Of a stretch of 64,000 nucleotides of DNA, positions 24,443 to 37,122 are shown in pieces; positions within the stretch are counted from its first letter, which is position 1, and every line of letters begins with the position of its first letter. This DNA is from Papilionanthe hookeriana x Papilionanthe teres (Eukaryota > Streptophyta > Magnoliopsida > Asparagales > Orchidaceae): NCBI GenBank assembly GCA_022702705.1, contig CM040429.1, forward strand, positions 113,251,943 through 113,315,942. Direction: 5' to 3'. Position numbers and translations under genes: made by a program. Under the pieces are notes generated by a model that did no database searches, was not told where the DNA came from, and saw only the letters and a program-made list of their open reading frames with translations.

Positions 24443-27400
24443 TTAAACATATTTCAAAGCGTGCGATAGGATATCCATTTCGATGGCCAATAATTTCTAA
24501 TTTGGCGACCGATGGGACGTGACACTATCCATCATCACCCATATTCCTAGTACTTCCCATCTTATAGGCCAATTCGATAATCCATATGAATCATTCAACT
24601 TTTAGCTATTCATATCACAAGACCGAAAACGTAAGAGTGAAGTTTAAGTAATTTTATAAGACAAGTCATCCAAATTTGAGCTTAGAACTCAGATTTTAGG
24701 CATTAACTGTGTATATACATAAGCATTATGTTATGTATAAGAATTTTCTTACTCAAAATATGCTCGATTCTTACTTGAAATTTTGTGCATCACTTTAATG
24801 GAGAAAATAAAAGGCTTGAATTTTATATTTAAGTCACGTGTGGCGTAAATATTATAGCATATTTATATACACACTATAGAATTCTTATGTATTTACATAT
24901 CTAACATCCAAGATTTCATATTTTTACAATGTGTTATTTTATCTATACATGAAAAACTAATATGAAAAAATTAGGTGGTAGAAATATATAAAAATCAAAG
25001 TTTAGGTGTTTGAAAGGTAAATACATATGAATTAAGCCGTACGTATGTAAATGCCTCTAAAATCTAATAAATATTAAAACTCAGAAGGAAGGCTACAGGC
25101 AGAGCACATGGTCTGAGCAAGCGCATCTAAGTATATATTTCGATCTACTATGATTCGTATTTATATTCTAAGTTTAGGGCATCAACTAGTAATTTATTAG
25201 AAGATTTTCTCTAAATTGGCAGATTCGAGCCACAAACTATATGATTGATCGCTTTATTTAATAGTTTAGGAAATTACACAGTAGCATTGATCATGTTAAA
25301 GAATGCTTAGTTGGGCATAAGCTACCATTGACCATAGGAAGTAACCACCCTTGAGATTCTTTTTTTTTTTTAATTTTTTATGATAATGTCATACAAAATG
25401 CATTTTAAAGCAAAATTTAATTGAAATGCATTTTTTTGCATAAAATGGAAGTGCCAAAGTGTTATGTATATAGCAAAATTTAAAAGTGGAATCAATTAAC
25501 AAAAAATAATGATAACAACATCACCAAGTGATCACAACCCTTTACCAAATCACTGAAATTGCAAAAAATTATAACGTATTAGTGACTAATATAAAAATCA
25601 TTTCCAACCATCCAATCAAACCAAAGCTTGAAACTTAAATAATATAAAATGAGAGGAATGAATCGCTTATGTATGTCGAACAAACTAGAACAAAAATTGT
25701 TTTAGATTTTCTTACAAGAATCATATATACATATATTCAAACTGTAGAACAACAGTTAAAATATCAATATCCAATATTCTAGCATAATCTCACTTTTTAT
25801 TATATATTCTTTTTATTTAGACCATAAAGCATCTAGTAGCTCTACTATGATTCCAACTTAAATAACAGCAAGCAAGTAAATAAGTGTATATTGTCTATAG
25901 ATATATATATATAAATGTATAAATATTGTCTAGCAAGTGTATGAATATCTCCTCATCCAAATGGCGAGACAAATAAATTTTAATAAAATAAAAATGTATC
26001 CGTCCACATCATTCTTAACGGGAATGTGCAAGTTAACCAGATAATTTATAATAATATTAATTTTTTAGAATAATTTCTATACACATTATCCAATCTTTAT
26101 GAATTTACGTATCTAACTTTTAAAATTCAAATTATATATATACATACTGCCTTGCTCTTATGCATGAAGAATTGTCCTGAAAATAAAAAAGAGTAATGAT
26201 TATTCTTATTCTTTAGATGTCATCGAAGATTTAAAGGCTATGTACATAAGTATAAAAGTTTAAATATCAGACATATAGATACATAAGAATTGTATACTAT
26301 GTATTTAAAAAAAAAAAAAAAGAATCTAAGAACTATAGATGTAAATACATAAAAATCGAGTACTATGCCTTTGGTTCAAGTTTAACCAAAAAATTGCAGA
26401 TCGCTAATAAAGGAAAATATGTAATCCCAAACCACTTCAATTCTTATACATTCATAATCAAACTTCGCTTTGTTCAAAAAATTACCAACAAAATAATTTT
26501 TGCGTAGATCATATGATAAATTCATAATGGAAATAGAGTTCAGAAGCTTAGGGTGTTGGATATGTAAATATATAGCCATTGAGTAAAGCATATGTAAATC
26601 AACTTATATATATGTAACAAACCTATCATAAGACATAATGTAATCAATTCAAAATTATATCAAAATTAATACCAATACTATCATATATGAATAATAAATC
26701 CCAACTCTTCCATTACTCATCAACGATAGCCTTCCATGCATAAGTGAAATGATGCTCCAACATTATTAAAATTTACCACCCAATTCTTATGTATTTGCAT
26801 ATCCAAATCTAAATCTTACCATTTCACATTATCACTTTTTGAATTTTTATATCATATCCAAAGTACCATCCAGATAATTTTTCATGTACATGTGAAGCGG
26901 TGAGTACATACAAAAATTCAAGTTGATTGTTTGATAAGAAAATACATAAAAATCATATGGTAAGTATGAAAATTCAAGCTTGATTGTTTGATAGGAAAAT
27001 ACATAAAATCATATGGTAAGTATGAAAATCATCTCGATATTGAAATAACCATAGCATAAAATAGTAATAACTTGTACAAATTCAGGACTTAAACATGACA
27101 ATTATGGAAGCGGGAAAAAATCAACTTCAGCAAGTCAATAATATATGCATCTTATTTATAAAGAAGCAATGACATAAGGAATTACTACAGTTCCTGTCTA
27201 AATCTAAAGGTTAAAAATGAATAAGGTAAGAACATATGTTTTTGTTATTCATGAACATTACCCAATAAAGATACATCTGCTAACAAATCTTCAAGTAGAA
27301 GTAAAAGAAAATTAAGTGACAGTGGAGTTAAAACACTGCTGAATATAAAGTATGTTTATGATTTATTTATTTATTTAATGAATAACATTGTAAACCCTTT

Positions 27401-28010
27401 TTCATTCAAGTTCTTGCTTACCGAAGCCTCCTCGAACTCCAAAAGAAATTTAGAACATGGCGTTATCAAAAAAGAAAGATCAACAATCTCAGATTTTTTA
27501 TCTTCTTTACTTCTTTCCTCTTCTTTTATTTCATAACATTTTCTATCTTCATCAACAACATAACTAATCTATTTATTGTTTTTACAGAGCAACATATCAA
27601 ACCAGTTATCTTCGGCCATTATTATGCAAAGCAATAGCATAAAATTATATTCACCAGTCAATATATCCAAATCCCTCTCTAGGCTTTGATAAGCATCAAT
27701 AAGTCAGTCTTAAAACAAGATTAGAGAAACAATGAAACCTAATGTATATATATCTTAAACAAGCTCAACACCATGAAACTGAAATCCAATATCATGAAGG
27801 AAGCATAATGAAGCTTATGAAATGAAAATCACTCTATAAAAGAAAACTAAGCATTCATAAAAGAAAACTATGCATTAAAATGAGAAGATCAAACCTCAAA
27901 TGATAAATCCGAGAACCGATGAATGAAGTTTTCACAATAGGACTTTTAATCATCTCAAAGATTTCAATAAGAAAATTGAGAGAGAGCTCTATTTTAGTCT
28001 CCCTATGAAG
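24439..28010. other. Unassigned AT-rich noncoding DNA
   Basis: I find no domain-bearing open frame. The stretch repeatedly uses a motif like AATTCTTATGTATTTACATATC on either strand (24,880; 26,090; 26,275; 26,340; 26,785; 26,935). A 58-bp direct tandem duplication lies at 26,924-27,036, containing ATCATATGGTAAGTATGAAA twice. A GACGTGACACTATCC phrase at 24,518 resembles sequences common near plant LTR ends, but I cannot define an element. Confidence 0.4.
26924..27036. repeat. 58-bp tandem duplication
   Basis: Two adjacent copies starting GATTGTTTGATA at 26,924 and 26,982 differ at a few positions. This is a small local duplication in noncoding DNA. Confidence 0.8.
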
Positions 28011-28014
28011 GAGC

Positions 28015-28175
28015 ATTTATAGCCGAGAAGAGTGAGATATCTACCATGAAGTTTGTTGGCGGTAAGGGAGGGCCGATGGGGAGAAGAAACCCGCTAGGGT
28101 ACGAGAAGAAGAGGGTGATCTGAACCCTAAAAAAAAAATCTCCCACCCGAGTGAAAGAGAGCGCGGTTAGGGTTT
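28015..28175 (-). promoter_or_regulatory. Promoter-like patch with TATA box and telo-box motifs
   Basis: On the minus strand, GTGAAACCCTAACC (about 28,161-28,174) carries the AAACCCTA telo-box core known from plant promoters. TATAAAT lies further downstream at 28,021-28,015, in CGGCTATAAATGC. It is followed by a CT-rich leader (GAGCTCTCTCTC near 27,980). A second telo-box-like motif, GAACCCTAA, is on the plus strand near 28,122. No coding sequence follows in the minus direction, so this may be an LTR promoter or the orphaned 5' end of a host gene. Confidence 0.4.
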
Positions 28176-28259
28176 CACATGAAGACGTATTAGGGTCTGC
28201 TCTCGCGTGAGGTTAAGAGGTGTGCACGCATTATATTTTATAAAGAAATTCCTCTTTTT

Positions 28260-28714
28260 TATTTCATTTAATTTAATTTAGTATTATTATTCCACTTAAA
28301 CTCGTCAATTCACAAATAACTAGTTCTTGCTCGAGACCCTACAATTATGGGTGTCCCTTCTAGGTAAAATCAATATTTTTGACACACTCGTGCGGTTCAT
28401 TTCATCATTCAGGGTTTTTCTGGACAAATTTGTTGACGATCGCCAATTTGAGTGAGTTTTGCATGCGATGTAGTGAACGATGTTCGTTGATCCAATCGGA
28501 GTTTTTTGACAAGCATGTCGATCGGTTTTCACCTAGGAGAAAATCGAAGTCTAGCAAAAAGCTGTCGACAGTGAGCTGCTTGTCACACATTGAGAGGTCT
28601 CCTTATTGCTCCTTCAATCCTAATGGGAACTAAATTTGAGTTTCAATATGTTGATTTTAATTGACTCAACTTGATGCTGAGGATTCGAAACCACACATAT
28701 GAAACTACAAAAAA
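28260..28714. other. Unassigned noncoding DNA
   Basis: The stretch contains a patch at 28,380-28,600 of higher GC than its surroundings, with an open frame on each strand. Neither shows a domain I recognise. It lies just beyond the family T block at 28,715, where the C-rich 3' UTR segment would be expected but is absent. Confidence 0.3.
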
Positions 28715-28960
28715 TCAAAAAGTGGTTTAATTTTCTAATTGGTATGGGTCCCAATACTAGTCCTGTAGGAAAGTTAAAAGAAAAATCCTACATCTAGGTC
28801 CTAGGTTCTATAGAGAGGAAAGGAAGACCTCATAAAAAGGAGGTCAACAAGTGAAGCCCCAATATGTGTGGTGTGCTGTACAAGCACACCGCATGTATTG
28901 GTATTGACCGAGACACTCAACAGAAGCAGAGGAATATCCAAGTAACAATATTTATAGCAA
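28715..28960 (-). repeat. Conserved family T 3' UTR block with hairpin, copy 2
   Basis: About 245 bp aligned with 42,715-42,960 in the same orientation: GGGTCCCAATACTAG (compare GGGTCCCGATTCTAA), a GAGGTCAACAAGTG phrase, and TATTGACCGAGA (compare GTTGACCGAAAA). It contains an inverted repeat at 28,868-28,892: arm GTGGTGTGCT, loop GTACA, arm AGCACACCGC. The one change in the second arm leaves a G-U pair in RNA. It lies downstream, in minus sense, of the tandem array and the AlkB pseudogene, as in the larger copy. Confidence 0.7.
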
Positions 28961-29229
28961 ACCAAAGATTGAATTTGAATTTAAGTGAAGTCAGATTTCT
29001 GTTGGGGTTCCTACACAAAAATTTTTCATGGAAGAAAAACTGGATTTGAGTTTATAATTTTGAACTTTAATTTTCATTTGGTTTGTCTCAAACCTTCACT
29101 TTTCTTTTCTTTTTTTAATAAAAAGTTCATTCTGGGGATTTCATTGTTAATTTTAGAAAATATAAAAATTCTTTTTTCTTATGATTCATTACGGAGTATG
29201 ATGAAATTCACCTCCAACCTATGGGAATC

Positions 29230-30170
29230 CAAGTGATTAAAATAACACAGACAATCGTCGGGGACATTACGTCCGAACTGGATCTTGATGAGGAGTGGCA
29301 ACCAATGAAGACATTATGCCAAATCTCAAGAAAATATTGCCCACTTTCTTAGGATTTATTACATAGTATGAAAAAAACTTCACCACTAAGCTAACGGAAG
29401 CAGAATGACTATACCAGTTCAGACTATCACTTGGAACATTACATCCGAACTAGATCTAGTCGACGAATAGCAACAGTTGAGGACATTAACCCAAACCACA
29501 AGAAAATATAACTTGCTTCCTTAGGATTCATTACAAAGTATGAAGAAACTTCTCCCCCAAGCTATACTATACTAGTGTGGACTACCATTGATTACATTAC
29601 ATCCGAACTGGATCAAGTCGAGGAATGACAACCATTGAGGACATTATGCCAAACCTTAAGAAAATATCACCCGCTTTATTAGAATCCATTACAAATTATG
29701 AAGAAAATTCACCCCCAAAACTAAAGGAAGCAGAATGATTATCCTATTTCAGACTATCGTCAGGGACATTATGTCTGAACTGGATCTAGTCGAAGAATGA
29801 CAACTGTTGAGGACATTACACCAAAACTCATAAAAATATTACTCGCTTAATTAGGATTCATTACATAGTATAAATGAACTTCATCCACAAGCTAAGGGAA
29901 GCAAAATGACTATACCAGTTCAAACTAATATCAATGACATTACATCTGAACTAGATTTAGTTGAGGATTAGAAACCATTGAGGGTATTATGCCAAACCTC
30001 AGTAAAATATCTCCCTCTTTCTTCAAATTCATTACGGAGTATGAAGAAACTTTCCCCCAACATAGGGAAGTAGAATGATTATACCAGTTCAGACTATCAC
30101 CGGGGACATTATGTCTGAATTGGATCTAGTCGAGGAATGACAACCATTGAGGGCATTACGCCAAACATCA
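29230..30170. repeat. Tandem array, about 170-bp unit, six copies
   Basis: GACATTA[C/T]GTC[C/T]GAACTGG-type phrases recur near 29,263, 29,434, 29,593, 29,764, 29,935 and 30,104, mostly 159-171 bp apart. Each unit also carries ATTCATTAC...TATGAAGAAA and GACAACCATTGAGG-like phrases. It occupies the same relative place as the unrelated 82-bp array in the larger family T copy, between the AlkB gene and the hairpin block. Confidence 0.85.
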
Positions 30171-31007
30171 AGAAAAAAAGTCTTTGTAACATTGAGAAAG
30201 AATGTCAAACACTCACATCAATCTGAAGAAGTGAACAAAGGAAGTATCTGTGTGAGAAGAGATGCAATTTTTATAAATGAAACCAGACAAATTTCATCCA
30301 CGCGAAAGAAAGGATTATGAATTTTTTGAAAATAAATTCTTAACAAAAGGAAGAAAAGGAAACCAACAATAGCACTAAGTAGAGAAAGTTCAACCTTGTA
30401 CTAAGTTAGGGGGCAAATTAAATTTTTTTTTTGTGGGTTATTTCATTCATTTTTATCATTTATTTTTTTATCATGATATATATTTTTTTAAATGAAACAC
30501 AAATATTTCATTCAATTTTTTTATTGATTAGTCTTTTTTTATTGTTGGATCATTGTTTTTGTATCATTCTTTATTCATCAACTTCTTTTTAGAATTGAGG
30601 TAAACCAAAATTCAATGGTCTTTATAGTCAATCGCTCAAATTTGTGTTCACTATATTTAAAAGTAATCACAAATTATGTAATTCCAATCAACTGCCATAG
30701 ATGAATCATGTCTTGTTGATAAGAATGATATCATGTAGTCTTATGCATAAAAATGTAACAAAGCATCCTTTAATAACATCTCCTCAAAAGTCATTTGCAT
30801 ATGATCCGTTTATATCCATATGTATCTCTATACTATAACTCCAAGTATATATTGGTCTAAAATTGTATGTCAATCATTTGTATATCTATAACCTTCATCT
30901 GTATCTATTCAGTATGCTACGCAGATATTAACCTCACCTCCTAGGGTTTTTAATAAAAAAGTGATTATCTTCTAAGTATACTTAGAAATGTGCTGTCCCT
31001 GAAAAAT
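30171..31007 (-). other. Noncoding sequence between AlkB remnant and array
   Basis: AT-rich sequence without open frames of note. By position it is the start of the 3' UTR of the second family T copy. I see no further motif. Confidence 0.35.
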
Positions 31008-31690
31008 TCAAAACTTAAGAGGTTATAAACCCTCCAGCTCTGTATCTGGTTTATATTTAAATGGAATCTTACACTCATTCATTCTTCTGAAGGTAATTAA
31101 AATTCTGTGGTATGGAATAACAAGAATACAATATTTTGCTAAATATGCTCCATTTCCCTTTAGCACCATTACTGAGCCCACGGATAATGGAATATCCACT
31201 AACCACCGGAATTCTTATGGGCCAACTATTTAGAGGTCAATTCCAAACATGATATTATATTTTTGATAAAGGATACTATACAAAATGGTCTCAAGAAACA
31301 GTTACGGTTTAATTATGTTTATGATGCAGTTTTTATGCATGCAATTAACAGGTAATACATGCCAAAAATACTATTCTTGAGATCATTTTCTTTGAGTGTC
31401 AGCATTGAGTTCACTTCATCATGACAAAGTATCCTGAAAGGGTTTCCTTCCTTATCATACGGAAATTATAACAACAACCGAATTGAATAGTGATCATCCC
31501 TTTACCCAACATTCACTTTTAGAGTTAGAATAAGTCATTTTCCGCATACGACCAACACAACCCTTATCTCTCAAGTGAAAAACACAATCCACAATTTTAT
31601 CTTGCTCGTGATTGGAAAATTCGTTTTTATGCAACTTCTAGCGTGTGCTATTTTTTGCGTGTTTTATGTCAATTTAATTCTTATGAGATG
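31008..31690 (-). pseudogene. AlkB-like (ALKBH9/10-type) domain, degenerate second copy
   Basis: Reading the minus strand across frameshifts, the following can be recognised in order: NTLEVA, IVDCVFHLRDKG, GRMRKMTYSNS, QFGCCYNF, NCIIN-like residues, FLRPFCIVSF, VGSVMVLKGNGAYLAKYC, ITFRRMNE and PDTELEGL, ending at a stop at 31,008-31,010. This is the same order as the copy at 45-46.8 kb and as plant ALKBH9-type dioxygenases. The iron-binding HxD segment is deleted and the distal iron ligand in AKH is Tyr (AKY), so the copy is dead. Upstream it is cut near 31,700 by the Athila-like LTR. QFGCCYNF is closer to the plant host consensus, as I recall it, than QCGCRYNF in the other copy. Confidence 0.82.
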
Positions 31691-31733
31691 GTAACCAAAA
31701 CATGATCTGACTCCTAATTAAGCAGTAATATAG

Positions 31734-32887
31734 CTTCCAAAATATGGCCAAAAACTCGACCCAATTTATAATTAATGACTAGAAAGCAAAATCAATATGT
31801 TGTAAAATGTAGACAATAGTTCACACACTATGGGTTTTACACAAGTGAAAGTATCACGTCAAGTAATATAGAAATTTCTTTAAAAACCTCAGTATCGATC
31901 CCACAGATAAGTGAGGTAAGAAATCTTTTAGGATAATTCTAGTCTACTACTATCGGTCCATAGTTTGGAAGGTCGATTAAAGTGATTTTTCTAACAAATA
32001 CTCCTAAAGATAAGTCTTAATTTTAAAAAAACTAAAACTACTCCTAATGGAAAGTATTAATTGTAAAGAAAAATCTTTCTAGATGAATTGGTTCGGATAA
32101 TTTTGAGATGCTAAAAACTACTATTCTTATGTAGTGAATTGGAAAATGTAAAGGAATGAGATATATTAAATATTGTATGTGTTAAGTAGGAGCAATCCTA
32201 TTATTTACCCTCTTTCGAGTGCATAAAGAACATTGGGTAGTCCTATGTTTGGTATCTAAATCCTTAGTTAGGCTAAGAGGATACTGGCTCCCACTCTAGA
32301 GCTCCCACTTCTCTCTCGCCTGAGGGCTAACTCTCGCTTTAGTTTTCAAATATTAGGAATGAATTTGGGATTTCAGTCTAACACCCTAAAATCTCTAATT
32401 CTTTGCCCATCAAAGTATATTTCCTTATTCATTTGCACTTAACCCCATAGAATAAATTCTCATCTACGAAATTAAATGTGGTTCCAATTTATTGAGAATT
32501 ATATCGCACTCTCGGATCTTAGTGCAATTACAAAGAATTTTAACACTACAACTGGCCCATATTGTAATGTAAGTGAAGTTCAAGTAAAAACATCACATAT
32601 ATAATTCAAACTTATTTTAACATGCATTTAAACATGAATCCTACTCATTACAAAAGAAAAGTAGAATGAAAACAACGACATAATCTTCTCATGCCACTAT
32701 TTCCAAAAAAGAAAAAAGTGTAAGAAAAACACATCACAATGCACAACGGAAAACTTCATTTCATCAAAGAAAATCCACTAGATAAATGTTTATAAAATCA
32801 TAAGATAATGAATAACACAATACTTAGCTTTCTCCCCATGAAAGAAGATGAAGATCTCTCCTACAAAGTTTCCCGTTGATCCATGCA
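31734..32887 (-). mobile_element. Athila-like LTR, copy R2
   Basis: This matches R1 in the same orientation, including a GATCCCACAGATAAGTGAGG phrase near 31,897, where R1 has GATATCGAACCCACAAGG. It ends at GTTGATCCATGCAG (32,875), where the family T X segment takes over. A TTTTTGGCC remnant at about 31,743-31,755 occupies the PBS position but is too decayed to assign. There are no coding regions. Confidence 0.5.
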
Positions 32888-35311
32888 GTTTGTTTTAGTG
32901 TGATTTTAAATCATTTCAAATTAATTTCAATACTTTAAACCTTAATTTGATTATAAGATTTCAAGATTGTTTCCTTCCTAATTAATAGTTTCAATTATCA
33001 TTTTCATGGTTTCATTAATAAGAATTAAATGATATTTGGTCAAATCATTAGTTAGGGATTCAATTTAAAAAATTAGAGTCTTCCTATGTTAAATCCCTTA
33101 AACTTAATAATTCATGCCTTAATTGACTTCCAAAACTTAATGATTCAATTAATTGAGATTTCTTCTTTAATATTAAAGATGATTAATGGGTTTCTACCCC
33201 TTAACCCCTTATGTTTCAATCATCCAAGAAGATGATTAAGATTAAATAATTCCCCTTCCCCTTTGGTTAAGCCTAAATGTTAATTAAGACTAAAATTCAA
33301 TAATTACCCTTTTGCCCCTTTAGGCTTGTTCACCTCATAATTCATTAAATCAAATTCAAATGACTTTGAAAATTTTATGTCACCTCACTCACATGTCAAT
33401 TAAGACATTAGAGCAGAAAGTGTGATCTTTTATTATTTTAATTTAATTTATATAATTATTTTAATAGAAAATAGGGATTTTCAATGAAAATTCAATAACA
33501 TGACCAAGGTAAAGTTTCTATCCTTAGGAAAATTATAGGATGTTCACACTGATTAGAAGATCACCAATTTTGGTGATTTTTTGAATTTTAATTTAATTAT
33601 AATAATTATTTTAAGTTTTAGAGTGTTAATTAAATATAAAATATTTTAAAAGTAGAAAATTAAGTTTTATATTTTTCAAAAATCTCTCTAAGGTCAGGGA
33701 ACCCAGAGAAGTAAATTTTTCATTTCTCTGATTTTTATTTGATTTATTAGAATTATTTTATTGAAAGATTATGAAAATTCATTTTTTAAATGTTCAAAAT
33801 TATCCAAGGCCTTTAAAAATTAATATCTTAACTTAGAGACTTAGAAAAAATATTTTGATGTTTCCCAAGTGATTGGGAGGCCAAAAGTGACATTTTGGTG
33901 AATTTTATATTTTTTTGATTTTTATGATTTTTTAATTATTAAATATTTAAAAATGATTAAAAATCAAATTTTTATGAAAAATGCAATTTTATATTTCTTG
34001 AACTCCTCTGATCACAGAGAACTCCCAAATTTAATTTGGTGAACTTTTGAAATATATTTTGGGTTTTATGAATTTTTTAATGTGCAAAATGACCATGTCC
34101 CTTAATTAATTCATTTAATGGGTCAAATTACTTCCAATTGATTTGAAATTTTTATGTGAGGTTCCTCTGATCCTAAGTGACAATGGAAAGTTGTTTTTGT
34201 GTGGTTTTTATGTGTGGTTACTCCTAATTAATTTAATTTTAGTTTTAAGTGTTTAAGCCAATTAGGGTTCTTGTTGGTGAATTAAATCAGGATATAATTT
34301 TCTTAAAGTTCTCTGGCTATGGGAAATCTACTATAATTTTTCTAAATTTTTCTAAGCAAAATGATAATTTATATAATTTTTATAGCAAAAATGATGCATA
34401 ATATTGAAAAATAGATATCTCATCATGGAGATCTTCTCTGACTTCAAAAAAATCAGGAAAGATCCACCATGACGCATAGAATAACATACCAAAATTTCAA
34501 GTTATGGTGAGACTCATACATGCATGAAGAATTAAAAGTTTGAAAACACCATTTAATTAATTAAAAATCAAATATGTATCAAATAAATATAAAATTACTT
34601 CCACATTATTCTCCTCATTTCAATGAGCAAGAGGGTATTTTTTTTTTTATTTTTTTGGAGTTTTTTATGAAAAGTTATGATTTTTTGAAGTTTTGTGTCA
34701 AAAATAAATAAAACATTTCATTTTCCGCTCAATCCGCGTGTCGCTCCCTGATTGGCCAGCGCCATTCTGTTGGCGATGTGTTCATGGACTGGATCATAAC
34801 CAACTACATCACAGCCGTCCGCCCGATACACGCGCGATCGGACTGCTGCAGCTCCTCTTTCCAATTCCTATTCACCCAAATCCGTCCACCTTCAAACCTT
34901 AATCTCACTCATTTCTCAACAAAATTAAGTGATTTTTTTTAAAAAAATGATCATCTAAACTAGGGGAATATATCTATATGGTGATGATGCACTTAAAGCA
35001 AGTAAAGATTTACATAAAATTAAAATAAGCTCGGTTGAAGGGAAAAAATTTGATACCTTTGTCCAACAGGTGAGGCCTCAATTGGAAATGGTTAGGTTGA
35101 GCTTAGTATTACTTGGAGAAGCTTTGGGAACAATTTGGCAGAGTCTCCCCAAGGTAATCTTTCTCTTCTCTTCTCTTTAGCCATGATTGGAGCTTAAATA
35201 GAGGAACTTGTGTTCAAATTGGTCAAAGCATGGGGTTGGGCTTGGTTCACCTTTCCATGGTCTGATTTGGGCTGAGAAAATCTCTCTTGATTCAGATTGA
35301 TTAGTAGGGAG
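32888..35311 (-). mobile_element. Family T 3' UTR fragment, X segment plus edge of G-rich segment
   Basis: 32,888-34,900 parallels 37,980-40,010, including the GC-rich island at 34,730-34,862 (compare 39,806-40,010). 34,900-35,311 resembles 40,100-40,960, with GGGCTTGGTTCACC near 35,236 (compare 40,938). The fragment ends exactly where the TGTCGGCAT LTR end begins at 35,312. This suggests that the large family T element inserted into the 3' UTR of a relative. No gene is visible. Confidence 0.55.
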
Positions 35312-37122
35312 TGTCGGCATATTTTTAGGTTGAGCGTTGTATTTTGAATAGGGGTCGCCTACAGAAATTGTCAGCGAATTTTTAATTTAATTTAAATAAA
35401 TATTTTGAAAAAGTAGTATTTGATTTTGAAAATAAGTTTAAATTTGAAAATTTCAAGATATGAAATCAAACTGATCTCACATCCCGAATAGTTTATATAA
35501 ACGAGCATCGCACCACAAACCAGTGTATCTATCCAGAAGAATAGACACACTTTGCTTGATAATGGGGCTCGATTAAATAAACTAGAAAGGTTTGTGAGAT
35601 CCGTTTGGTTCTGCGAACCAATTTTATAAGCCGACAAGTTCCCCTGCTTAATATAAATGAATTAAGCGGGGTTTATATTACACAGGTTCTTAAAATTCCC
35701 TATAAGGGCAAGCCCCTATAGTTAATTACATCTTAAGTGACGGGAATCACCTAAGAAAACTCTCGATAATAATCAGTAGTTCTGCTCTCAAGAATTTCAA
35801 AGTTTAAGTTTTCAAGGGATTGAATTTTGGAATTTCAATAGGGAATGGATCAAATTTGGAACATTTTATTTTGGGAATTCAAAGGAAGAAAGGTAGGAGA
35901 AATCACAGATTCGAAGCGAACTTCGGTAATTTCCCGACTATCCTATTTGTTTGGCTTGAATTTACGGAAGTCCTAATGTTTATTTAATGTTTTGATCTTG
36001 CCAATTTTAATTAATTAGGACTTATATTCGTATGATGCGATCACACAAATAGCCTTGAAGATGTGAGGGTTTATGTCGTATCGGACGACTACCTCGGAAT
36101 CCTAAGACCGGTTAGGGCTTAATTTGCAATGCAAATGCCTAACGAAGAGTTGAGGATTTATGTTGCACTAGGCAAACTACCTCGAAGTCCTATGGCTTGA
36201 TTATTTAATTCTAAGAAAGTTTCTTTGAAGTAGACTCGGGTTTTGCGTCGATGACGATGGCCGTGCTTGCCCACCATGCTCCGAGCTCCTTGTTGTTGCA
36301 GAGGTTTAGTTTTAGAAGTCATAAATCAAGAGATGAGAGAAGTGTTTTGGTTTAGAGAAGGTCTTAATTTCCAAGTATTTTTTTTATGTTTTAATTAAAA
36401 CAAATCTTAAAGTTGATTGTAACAACACCGGTTAAGATCCCACGGTTCCATCCTTCCGGCATCGTTATTTTTATCGGATTCACTTAGTCCAGATGAATTT
36501 GCTAAACTCAACTAAATGAGTTCCACACTCTCATTTAGACCGTGGGAAATCCCGTTAGCAACACGTAGGTTACATCATCTATGGTATTCCCGATCATCCA
36601 ACAAGACGTTTTAATTTAGTTGTAGTTGTAGTTTTGTTGTTCTGTTTGTGATTAAATTTTGAGTTGTTTTATATTTTGAAATGTTGTGGCGGTGAATTTT
36701 ATCTTGCAGTGATTTTTAATTTAGTTTTGGTTTCAGTTTTAGGGACTACCCTAAAAGTTTTGGTTTTCATGCAACAGTTGTTTATCATGCAAGAAAAGTA
36801 AGTGCGATGCGATTAAGTAAATTGCAATAAGGTAAATTGCAATAAAATAAAAGCGTACTGGAGGGTCTTCCCGTCATCCCAAGCTGCACTTAAAACACAA
36901 TTTAGAATATTTAAGCATTCAAAGCAAGTTCCTAGGTAAAGCTAAGGGAAGGGTTATGGTTTTCTACCAAGTTCCTAATCCTATTGCTAGTCACCTCCTA
37001 TGACGTCTAGGTTCTTGTGTTTTGGTTTAAGAACGATTTTCTTCATCAAAGAACAATTAAGTTCAATTGTTCTTATAAACATCCTATCATATCGAGGAAG
37101 TGTTTAAGACGAATCTTAAACA
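35312..37122 (-). mobile_element. Family T LTR, copy A (3' LTR)
   Basis: A 1.8 kb LTR with plus-strand ends TGTCGGCAT...TTAAACA, so TG...CA on either strand. It matches 53,051-54,849 closely and 55,030-56,620 more distantly. The hairpin core is at 35,700-35,721 (arms CTATAAGGGC and GCCCCTATAG, loop AA). In minus sense it is preceded by GAAAAGA, a short purine tract that could be the end of a polypurine tract. No matching 5-bp target duplication could be identified, because the 5' LTR end at 56.6 kb is truncated. Confidence 0.75.

Noticed and set aside
28320..28633. Open frames on both strands in a locally GC-richer patch
   Set aside because: No recognisable domain, no splice context and no conserved start. 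I could not support a gene.
29230..30170. Possible CRISPR-like array because of regular repeats
   Set aside because: Units are contiguous 170-bp tandem repeats without short repeats and unique spacers, and the context is a plant retroelement.
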